NCBI GenBank assembly: GCA_900617975.1
Contig: UZAE01012300.1
Span: 1-35,742, forward strand
Direction of reading: 5' to 3'
From: Rodentolepis nana
Taxonomy: Eukaryota > Platyhelminthes > Cestoda > Cyclophyllidea > Hymenolepididae
DNA length: 35,742 nucleotides
Shown here in pieces: positions 12,011 to 23,600 of this stretch. The notes beneath the pieces are model-generated. The model was not told where the DNA came from. It worked only from the letters and a program-made list of their open reading frames with translations, and made no database searches. Each line of letters begins with the position of its first letter. Position 1 is the stretch's first letter. Both the position numbers and the translations under genes were made by a program.

Positions 12011-12494
12011 GGGGACAACGATTTTGTAATGCATGGACCGGCCGATGTCTTCACAAGAGAGAATTCCAGACCTCAAGGTTCAACGAACTCAAAGCTACAG
12101 AATTCCAGACCTCAAGGTGCAACGAACTTAAAGCTCGGACAATGGAGAAACAGTGGACAGTGGCACTCTCCGACTGGTTAAGAAACGAAGCCGTTGCTGA
12201 GTTTAGACTACGTACCGGACACGATTGCTTGGCAAAACACCTTCACAGATTGGGAGTATACACTCAACCCACATGCCCCCTATTTAATCCACAAGAGGAA
12301 ATGGAGAAGACCCACCTGATTCGGTGTCCAGCCCTAAAGACAGCGAGGGAAACCCAGAGATACTGGGAAGCAAGAAGACAGCTAATGAACTGCTATTAAT
12401 TAACTGCTATAAATGTACTCCCCACCCTTGGGGAAGCTGAAGTCAAAGTTTAAGGGCTAATGATAAATACCACAAAGCCTGCCATTTGAAAAAA
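12011..12494 (+). mobile_element. 5'-truncated non-LTR retrotransposon fragment with target-site duplication
   Basis: This is a second copy of the LINE at 2617-3003, on plus. It is flanked by the perfect 15 bp repeat AACTATGTTTATCGT (11996-12010 and 12495-12509). The frame holds two 13-residue tandem units (EFQTSRFNELKAT, then EFQTSRCNELKAR), the FRLRTGHDCLAKHLHRLG region, the zinc-knuckle-like motif and a 3' UTR ending GCCTGCCATTTGA plus A run. Differences from the other copy include a 9-nt in-frame deletion before the RTGH region, loss of one knuckle Cys (CPLF instead of CPLC), and about 50-60 extra bases before the 3' UTR. Endonuclease and RT domains are absent. Confidence 0.9.
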
Positions 12495-12509
12495 AACTAT
12501 GTTTATCGT

Positions 12510-14088
12510 CGTGTTCTCCACACCCTCCTCCCCCACCATCTGGTCATCGAATTTGTGTTGAAAAATGCCTGACCCCTAATCAATACACACAAAAAAGGAG
12601 TATTTGACCTCTTGGATTTTGATCAATTTACAAATTCCCACCTCCCCCCCCCCGCCTCCTTTAAATTTGTTTTCTTTCCTATTTTTATTTGTCCCGTTTT
12701 ATATTCACTTGTGCCAACAAGGAGATCATTGCTGATAGGATCACAAGGTACTGAAAGTCGTAATTCTATCAGCAAAGAAGTTACAATTACTTTAAAGTGC
12801 TGTAAATTTTGTAATTACTCGGCAGACAAAATCTGGCAAATGGCAACCCTGAGATTCATTTTAATTACCGGAGGAGTGGGGGGTGAGGGGGGGGACAATT
12901 AAAATGATGTGTGCGACAACTTGAAGTCGGTTAATTTCTTGTAAATCCATTATATATATATACCCAGGCTCCCTGAAGGAAGTTTATTAGGCTCATCTAA
13001 ACAAAGGGTGGCACCACGGATCCATGTGAACTTTGAATAAAAAAATACTTTTAATAAAGTTTTAGGTGAAGAATGGGAGAAAGAAGACTCAGTCGAATTC
13101 AGGCTAGAAACTAGGATTTCTGAATGATTTTAGGTACCAAGTGAGTTGAAATCGACATAGATGACAGCATTCAAGGGAAAAGTGAATGCGAGTTCATCTA
13201 ATCTAAGTGCATTCCTTTCGAATTTATGGCGTCTTTTGGGAAAATTTTCAATCTGCTCAAAATAGCAAAGTCTAGAAAGGCGTTTGCCATACTCAATAAA
13301 TATATGCATGGATTAAATATCTAACTCTCCATTTTCATTTGGCAGTACCGAAACATCCCCCTCCCTCCCTCCACTTCACCAACCTCTCAACTAAGTGAGA
13401 TGGAGTTGCCATCCCAAAGCTTTGGCTGACTAGGTAGTCTGCAACCTTCGACATCCTTATCCTTCACAACAAGGATACAGAGTGCTTGAGATAAATTTGA
13501 TAGTCTCATCGTAAACAATGAGTAGGGGGTGGGGATTAGGAAGTATACTAGATTTATAAGATTACCCTCCTGTGCCAAGGATTTCTACTCGAAATGTTCG
13601 CTTCCATGTGTGTCTAGAGCGCGCCTATTGTTCATTCGGAGTGACCCCATCTCTTCAACCCCCAATCCCAAATAGAGAAAAGCTGAAAGACAGCACTTTA
13701 ACTTTTACCACATTAAAATAGCCTTTCGGCATACCCCGGTAATAAGGATTTTCAGTTGGCTGGCCTCACAAATGTAAAAAGTGACAATTTATCAGAGTCC
13801 AACTTATCAAAATAAGTTAATTCTAAAATTTATTAAACCTTTACAGACACATACACGCACGCACACACACACAGGCGCTTAAGGGCAAATGGAACACAGC
13901 GATTTTTTAAACAGTGTCGAATCTCTACCTTCCATTTCTCACCAGAAAGACTAACAAGTAATTGGAGAGGGCGGAGAGAAAAGGGAAGGAAGGTACTAGG
14001 AAAGATACAAGTTAATAGCGCATATAGCCAATAGTAGGTAAAATTTACACGTGCCAGGTGACTCTGCTATACACACCAACACAACGCC
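12510..14088. other. Downstream flank of the NTE gene
   Basis: Contains a C run near 12643-12652, a G-rich run near 12875-12894 and a short TA run at about 12950-12961. No gene recognised. On the minus strand it would hold the NTE 3' UTR at its right end. Confidence 0.45.
13829..13834 (-). terminator. Candidate polyadenylation signal of the NTE gene
   Basis: AATAAA on the minus strand, about 255 nt after the NTE stop codon. The motif is common by chance in AT-rich DNA, so this is only a candidate. Confidence 0.3.
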
Positions 14089-17000
14089 CTAGAATCGAGT
14101 TTCCCGCGAATCGGCTATTCTTGACATGGAGGGCGGTTCGGAATGCCTTCCGGAGAGCTGAAATACAAAGAAAAGGTTAACAACCGAGCCATTTGAAGCA
14201 GGAATACATGTGGAAGAGGAGGACTTACTCTATTCAAAGAGCTTCTATGATGAAGTCGATGTCGTTTCGGTTTCACGACAGCAACTGCAGCAGGATCGTT
14301 TTCCAGGCCATTTTCATTTTCATCAACTTCTCTAGTATCAACTCTCAGGTCGTCTTGTTGAATGTCAGACTGAACTAAATTGGAGATACTCGCCCTTCGG
14401 TGTCGACTACGACGTTCAGGTTGAGACCCGGCAACGCGAGACCCTTCTGTGAAACGAGCGTAGGAGAATTCTGGATCTGAGGCAGTGACAAGGAAGTCAT
14501 CATCTGAAACACGATCTGCAGTCTCATGAGGTACTTCTAAGTCAGAGTCGGAGTTTGTGAAAGTAGCTGACTTTGTGAGGTCGGCAAATCGTTTGAAATG
14601 ATGATGTCCATGGTGATGGTACTGACTGCGTTTGTCTTTGATGGATCCTGAGGAAGCATAGAGCCACTGCTCGGCCATGGAAAGAACATTGGTATCTTCG
14701 GGTTTGTCGAAAGCAGTGGAACCCATCGCTAGGTGGGAAATACGTTCGGGGTGAAGTCGAAGCCATGTCTTGCACCATTCTCCATCGAAATCTGAAACGG
14801 GAAAAAAGAAATCATGAATACGAAGAGAAACAAGAAATACGACATACAACTTCCTTGTGACTACCATATTTGGTTACTAAAAGCTCCTAAGCATTCTCAA
14901 TGCGTCTAGAATAACCTACCTCAATGTTTGTATTCGTATATATGCTAGTGAAGAAATCGATTTTGTATGATTGATTGCCCATTCATTCAGCGTAATAGAT
15001 CTTACGAAGATAGGAGCCAAGTGTATTTCGGAACGTTTGGGATGGAAAAATATCTTGATTCCGCACAGATGAGCAACTCACATTCCACCATCCTAAAATT
15101 GCCCCATTTATAAAGAGAGGGGTTCGCTTGTGACCTTTGGCTTTACGAACTACACCATTGGCATGCAGTCTTTTACGATACACCCACAATTTCCACACCT
15201 TGGAGACTTAAAATGTACCCATTAAAGTATATTAAACCTGGTAGGAAAATAGCCGACTCCTCATTCCAATTGAGATCGAAATTAAGCGTGTGCAGAAAGC
15301 ATGCCCATTGTCTCCGATAACCTTAAATTTCTTGCCTTCAAGTGGACGATTAACGCAGACGAGATTCTACTCACTATCTCATCTCATCTCCAGATATATT
15401 TACAAACTAGTCTAGTGCTTACTATTTGATCAAGACGTAATAATCCCATGTCTAGCAAGGAATAATAGGTATTATTATGGTAGGTATGGGGTGTACGATA
15501 GACTTACCTCCACGTGGTGCATCCTAGGCAACGCATATTCATACGCCAAAAAGTCTATTACCTGGCAGTTGATTTCTCACTTCAAGCTACCATGACCCCG
15601 CTGTATGTCATATTCGACCACTTTCACCATACTCACCTTACCTTTCCTCTGCCTTTGTGTCTGTCTGTCTCTTTTACATCTGTGAATCACTCTTCTGTTC
15701 CCCCCCCCCCCATCGAATGTTTTGCCACTCTGCTTGTTTTCCCCTCTGTGGAGTCTGAAGTCAACTAAAGGGCTAATGATAACTATCAAAACGCTTGCCA
15801 TTTGAAATAAATGAGTAAATTATGGTAGGTATGCATTCTGGTATTCGATCCCGCACATTGTGACTTGACTGAAGTGCATATCACATCATTAACAAAGGCG
15901 ACTATACTTTAAAACATCGCATTCAATAGACACCGACGAAAACAACGTACTTAGATTTATACTATTTCCCGTTTACCAAGCATTCAAACCTCTCCGTTAT
16001 CGATCGGGAGTAACCACTTTTATTCTAAATCTAGAGAACTAGTATTCCTCGAAACCATTTTGAACCTTAATAATACGGAGACGACACATACCTGGAAGGA
16101 TACGATCTTCAGTCGATTCCATGGAATGTTTGGGTGAGAGATTCTGAAGACTTCCACGCCGCTGAAATAATAAAATGCATGGAAAACCACATTGAATTGA
16201 TTCAAGACACCAGAGGGTGGGGTGGGGTGGGGAGGGGGGAGTGGGATATATTAAAATGAACCACCTTAAAACTTACTCGTTTAATAGGAACTTCAACATT
16301 ATCAGAATTGAACAAACGCGATTTCTGTTTCCCTGCACTGTCCTTAGCCGGTGTGCCACCACGGTCATCTGATTTAGCAATACCGCATGAAATAGAACGA
16401 GACTTCCTATGGAAGCTACTAGATCCTAAACCAGTTGAGAGTACACTGTTTGATCTGGCGCGTTTGTAGAGAGCAGGGATCATCTTTTGGAATTCACCAG
16501 TTTCATTCCAAGAGGACAAAACCTCCTTGCCGTAGTTATATCCAACAGACTGACGTAATAAGATGAAAAAAACCTCTAATTATGAGACCGTTTTTAAATG
16601 GATTAAAGTGAAGCGAAGACACTTGCCACAATCTCCTCAAAAGCGGCGAATTGGAGGGTCTGGAATTTATCGATCGGTGGTCGAAGATAGTGGCAGATAC
16701 CACTGGCTTTCACCTCCTCTAATTGACGAATACAGGAGATGTATGCCAGTCGAGACTGAATTTCTGTGAAGTTTGGAACCTGTAGAGATTGAAAAAAACG
16801 GTGAATAGACGCAAAGCCATCGTTGAATAATAGTGATCTGTTGTTAAATTCAGCGAGGAGACAAGATGAAGAACAGAAACGCACTTGAGTAGCTGTGACA
16901 GATTACTGCGAAATCAAGAGACTATGACAAATCTCGGATACAATTAATTTGATTAAAGTCAAAATCAAGGGGTGTGCGATAGACTTACCTCCACGTGGTG

Positions 17001-20000
17001 CATCCTGGGCAACGTATATTCATACGGCAAAAAAGTCTATTGACTGGCAGTTGACTTCTCACTTCAAACTAAAATCACCTCACTCGATGCCATATTGGAA
17101 CATTTACACAGTACTCACCTCACCTTTGTTCTACCTTTGTGTTTGTCTCTTACATCTTTGAAACACTCTTCTGTCCCCCCCCCCCCCTCTTGACTTTTTT
17201 CAATTTGATGTCCCTTCCCCTCTGTGAAGCCTGAAGTCAACTAAAGGGCTAATGATAACCATCAAAACCCCTGCCATATGATATAAATAAGTCAAAATCG
17301 AAGAGAGGAATTAGGATGTACGCATTTATACCATTTGTCCAATTAGATTGTGAATTTATCATAGTAGCAGGGTAAACACGGCTTATTTCGCGAATAGAGG
17401 AGGGGCAATATCTCTTTATATTGTAGTTTTTGGCAACTATAATAAAAACGGGGAAACATTTGACAAGTTTTAGTAGAAATCAACCGCACTCTTAGTCTAG
17501 TGTTCCATTCCGCAGTTGGTTATGCCACATCAATTCACTTGCCCAATATTGCAGATAAGGATAGGATTATGAAACTAATAGTACCCTCTCCACAGCAGAA
17601 GTCATTAGAGCTCAGTGAATGCGCTTATTCTACCTCACAAACTAACAGCGTCACGCCGTCTTATCGAAGCGATATTCAGCCAATTTTCAAATCAAGTTGA
17701 ATAAGGAAAGAAGAAGAGGTTTTGCAATTTTAAATCCTTTCTGAATTTCAACAATAACCCTTACTGCGACTTTAATATCTAGTATCAAGCCTCCCTTTGA
17801 GTCAAGAGGATTCGCGTATAATAACAGACCTTCTACTGTCAATCTAAAGAGTTGCATAAAAATAGTGTAATCATATTAGCACTGGTCAAGACATGCCCCT
17901 TATACCCGCTTGAATCCAATACCTTTCACAACATTATCTTCTACACCGAATAAATAGAAGAGATTTAAAGAGAATAGATTGGAGCTAACCTTGATGGGTG
18001 GTCCCCAGCATCGAAAGAATCTCTGATAGATTAACCACCAGCCGGAAAGCCAGTCCCCATAGTTTGTGAGATTTGTTTCATAGACCGAGCCAACATCGAC
18101 AGCATATATTGTTTTTGCACCAAGGGCAGACATTACATCAGCTGAAAGCGCAAAAAAGTGGCGGTTAGATGAACAAATTTTCGGTAGAGAGAGAGAAAGA
18201 GAGACAGACAGACAGAGAGAGAGAGATGAAACAAACAACGACACCAATAATGAGGTGGATAATAATTAGGGAGGGGGGGGGGTGAGCAGGGCGAGTGCAC
18301 GGTGAGTAAGCAAATGACATGTTTCGTGGAGGAGTGGAACTCATGCCCTGAATAGCTAAATAATTAACTGTTAAAGATAAGCATAATTGCAGACAGACCA
18401 AAGGACAGTGCGTGTTGATCTTCACAAGGTGGTCAATAAACGAGACAGCAAGCATGACATAACTTCCAATGCAACGTCCTAGGGTTCTAGCAACTACAGA
18501 AAGGTTAATCGCGACTAACATCCACGTCTACGAGGTCAGAGAGGTGGTGGAGGACTCGATGCATAAAGCGAAAAATACTAGGCATTGAGAAGCTTCTCAT
18601 TGGAGTCTTCATGGTATTCCCACTAATCAAGATGGGGGGGGGGGGGGTGTTGAGGCCTGAAAGCTATTTACTAATCATAACAAGAGGAGAGTGTAAGTAT
18701 AAGAATTATTAGGAAAATTAAGTTGGCCTGCCTTGAGAACCATTCAGCAGCTCCTTTGCTTTTCAATTGCTATTAAACATAGAACTATGGTCTAGAGGAG
18801 TTGGTGCAGAAACCAGCAGTAAGGATATTTAGACAACTAGCATGAATTCCCAAATAAGACAGGCTTCTGCCAATGCCATATTCACCACACCTTCAAGCGG
18901 TCTCAGGCAGAAGTCAATTGAAACGATGTTCTGCTATGAGGGGTAGAGAAAACAACAGCGAAAGCACATGAAATAAGAAAAGCAAGTTGTCGTTTTATCA
19001 ACACAAAGAAGAACAAACACTATTCTGTTGTCAAGGCAGCTATAGATCGAAAAGTTCGAGGAGATGCTCAATAATGATAGGCAGGGAGGGTGTAAGCATC
19101 CGAGAAACAACAGCAGGGGAAGCGAGGCCGGAAGTGAACGTGCAGATGCATAGCGAATTAATGGGTTAAGGAAGAGATAACATCGTGAGGACCTTTGGGT
19201 TGACAACTCACCGGGCACATTGTTGACATATCCCCCGTCAAGGAGATAACTGCCATCTACCGGATCACATAACGGTGGCATATAGCCTGACAGAGACATA
19301 CTCGATCGAACGTAGCGCCAAAGCGAGCCTACAGAGCGAGCGAGCGATTGATTGATCGATTGATTAATTTAAACAATAGAGACACAGCCAATCATCGGAA
19401 GCGCAGAAAAGAGGAGAATAATTAAGGGCAATATTTAATGATAGCACCCCTTATTGTGTCTGTGCGCCTCAACCCTACCCACCGAATTACGGGAAAGGGA
19501 TAAGAGAGAAGGGAGCAGATTTCTACCTGGAAGGATATTGACGAAGACTCCATCGACAAGCAAGCTGCCATCAGATGGGTCACAGAGAGGAGGTAGTAGG
19601 ATCGGGTAGGTCATACTTGATCGTACGTATCTCCAGATTCCACCTTTCAGAGTATTGAACCAATCATGGGTAAATTAGGAAGAAGAGGTGAACAAATGGA
19701 GGGTTTTACATAGGCGTCCTCACTCTCACTCTTTCTTTGCTACCGAGAGGCTGCTGCTACACGAAGGGGGGGGGGAGGGGGGAGAGGTTTAGAACTTACC
19801 ACTTGTGTGCACACGCATCTTGCAATTGCTGATGTCAGTTGTTATGCAGAAGTAAGGCAACCAGAGGTCTTCAATTTGACGATCTTTAAAAGTCGCTTCA
19901 ATATGGGCGTTGAATTCATAGCCTGAAGAGTTGCAAAAAATGGGGTTTGAATTATAATCGATAGAATTGATAGTCGTCTTTTGTTTTTTTTGTAGCAATA

Positions 20001-20547
20001 TCAGACTCTCAAGACGATTGGAGCAGATAAATGTCGATAAAATGGCAGGGTATTTGAGAAAATGGAAGGACGTGCTGCAAGGTTGGATCATCTCGACCTC
20101 ATCGTGCAAACACTGACAAAACCTAATCGCGAAACAGGTCCAAACTGATGTTGAAGATGTCCGATAAATCGAACGACATGGTGTTAAAGGCTTAAAAATG
20201 GCTTGGTAAGTTGTGAGTAAATGAACTAATTTATATTACGACATTGCGATAGACTTACCTCCACGTGGTGCACCCTGGGCAACGTATACCCATGCGGCAA
20301 AAAATTCTATAAACCGGCAGTTGACTTCTGAGTTCAAGCTATCATGACCCCAATATACGTCATATTCGACAACTTCCACAGTACTCACCCCACCTTTCAT
20401 TTACCTTTGTGTCTGTCTCTTTTACATCTTTAAAACACTCTTCTGTTCACCCCACCTCTCGACTTTTTTCGATTTGATGTTCCTCTCCATCTGTGAAGCC
20501 TGAAGTCAGCTAAAGAGTTAATGATAACTATCATAGAGCCTGCCATT

Positions 20548-20613
<66 letters not shown>

Positions 20614-23600
20614 ATATTACGCTAACTAAGAGAAATCTTAAAAAAGCCAAAGACAGGTTCGGTCACGAATGAGGCGGACGGGAGGGGAATAATTAGGAAA
20701 AATGAATGGGTAATTACCAGAGAAAAGGGAAACGGTAGGATATGTAATATCCCGTAGTTTTGGCCAGATAGATTTGAAGACAATGGCAAAGTCTCGGGAG
20801 CGTTGGGAGAGTTGGGCAACACGAGTCTCTTCGGCCCACATTGCTCCGATCAAGGCGCCAATACTTGTTCCTCCCACCATGTCCACAGGGATACCGGCTT
20901 CCTAGGAAAAGAAGAGTCAACAAGTTAGAATTGCCGTGGTGACGTAGCGGTGAACATGCTCCTCCATATAGTTAGAGATCATGGATTCACATCCAACAGA
21001 TGTTAAAGAAGATATGTAAGTTATTATCGATCGGGCGTTTATATTTGAGTGGCCAGAACGCAATCTTTTCCAAGGATAACCTCGTGGAAAACAGCATTCA
21101 ACGGAAAAAATCTATCGATACTAGTATGTGGCATGAAAGCACTTGCTGATCATTGCGCCTATAGAACAGCGATTTCACTGGAAATGTAAAATAGTGCCGT
21201 CTTCCATGTGAAGCTTCGCGCGCGGTTGGCAACTTCGCGATTCACTACGACTGTTCGAGTTTTCCTTGAGATGGGCATTTATGCTCTAAGATACGTGAAT
21301 CGACGTTGTAGGCTATTTTAGCCATGACATGGCCAAAATCTAGCTTTGCATTAGCCCAATATATCATTAAGGAAGTGGATATGGGATAATACAGAACCGG
21401 ATTCACTCTACAGTCGCGTGGAAACACCACAGTTCTCAGAAAATGTCACCTATGCCGGAATCAGAATGGACAAACGAGGACGCCATAGGTACACTCTAGG
21501 GAGAAGGACTTTTTCTCTCAATTACTTGCAATTGTACCACGCTGACTCCACCCCCCCCCCCACACTTTTTGAACGTGAAACTACACATATCTTGAGTATC
21601 ACAAAAATCTAACGCATATGCAATAATAAAACCAAATCTTTTTTTAATTAATCCACTTAGACTTTGCCCATCTATTTTTAGAAGGTTATAGCAATGGTCA
21701 CATTTCGAAATTGCTGAATCACGAACAACCAATATACGACCCTTGAGCTATCTAACTAAACAAAGTGATTTTCGAGAAATGGGGAGCGCGATAGACTTAC
21801 CTCCACGTGGTGCACTCTGGATAACGCATACTCATACGGCAAAAAGTCTATTAACCGACAGTTGACTTCAACCTACCATGACTCCACTGTGAGTCACTCC
21901 CCCACTATCACAGTACTCACCTCACCTTACATTTCCCTACCTTTATGTCTGTCTCTTTTACCTCTTTAAAACACTTCTGTTCCCCCCCCCCTTTCGAACT
22001 TTTGTAGCTTTGATCTTCCTTCTCCTCTGTGAAGCCTGAAGTCAACTAAAGGGCCGATGATAATGATTGAAACGCCTGCCATTTGATACAATTTTCGAGA
22101 AATAAACAATAAATAGTCCTTTTGAAAAAAAAAATCGTGTTTCTAAATCATCTCATTTTCTACACAACAGACCTATAAACCTCAAAAATAAAAACAAATA
22201 CGGATGCACATTTTTTAGATGAAATGGAGTCGCATAATGTGACTTCTACCAACCCTCGCTACACCATACCAAATTCTTAGATTTAACTGCAGCACACGCG
22301 TGACTACTCAACGGGAGGGATCATTCAAAACTTCAATCAATGACTCAGGAATGACAGAAAAGAACAGCTCTTCTTGGCAATCACATTTCACTTATTTCCC
22401 GCGTAAGGGGTCTCTCTCTCGCGCCCTCCCTCCTTCCTCTTTTCTACTAATTGGACAGAGTTCAACCAACACAACTCTACACCTACCCATTTCTCATAGG
22501 CCCTTAGGAAGAACATCGCCAAGTCAAAATTTGTCGGCTTTGAATGTAACTGCATCGAATGGATTAAGGCTGTCTTATAGTATGCATAAATAAAGTACAA
22601 CTCACTTGAAGAACACGAATAACACCAACGTGAGCGCCTCCTTTAGCGCCACCACCTCCAAGAACCAACCCAATAGCCTGTCCGGTGAGATATCTCGCCA
22701 ATCTCGACATATCCGAGTGAGGATTTGGCGCCTCCATGAGGAATACTTTGCTGTAAAATGATATCAAGTTTTTCACCGTCGGATTAAGCACACGAGGAGG
22801 ACATCTGATATGGTAGTGTTGGGTGACCCAAGGGCGTGCATTCAACCACGCTGCCGTCCGTTTTACAGGTGGGTACTCAGTCTCTAGAGGATAGAGAAGA
22901 ACAAGGATCTTAGTGACCTTTGTTGAGAGATAATTCATGGCTTGTTCGACTGGAGATAGACGAGTTGGATCAGAGGATGAGGCAAGAGCTAATAGGACGA
23001 CGCAGTCAGCTTGTCTAAGACACCGACGTGTCCAGGCTGTGGACGGTGTACCAGGGCCATCGGTGATGTAAAATACCATTCGATGGAGATCTTCCTGATG
23101 ACTCAGCCAAGAGCAGAGGCGGTACTCATTAAGGGACTCAAAAGCATGGTCTCCTAGACGTTTCTTGACAATGTCTACGGACAGAGAGAAAAGATATCTA
23201 TTATGAAATGGTAACTCCCAGCACGAATTAAATAGACTTCACAAGGAGCCAAGAAAACGAATAAATGGTCGATTCATGTGAATGGTAAAATATGCAAAAT
23301 GGCAATACAAAACAATCACATTTATTTCCTTGCGAACCACGTCAGCTTGCACCATGCTGATAGTTCAAAATGCGTAAATGAAATTGTATTACCAATGGTA
23401 GAGTTTCGAGTTAGTGATGCTTGTTATAGTAAAGTCATGTAAGCTAGTAATTAGCCGATTATAACAACTAAAGTCTCTGCAACCCCCCAAGATGGGAGTT
23501 GTATCATCATCATCATCATCATCATCTAACCTTTTAAATTTGGTGGATTTTTGGTACAGGAATTCCTCTCCATTCAGACGAATTTGAACTGGATGAGATA

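Noticed and set aside
14115..14228. Alternative NTE C-terminus by reading through the last donor
   Set aside because: The sequence after 14229 begins GTAAGT and ends in TTTCAG before an in-phase exon, so splicing is preferred; retention remains possible.
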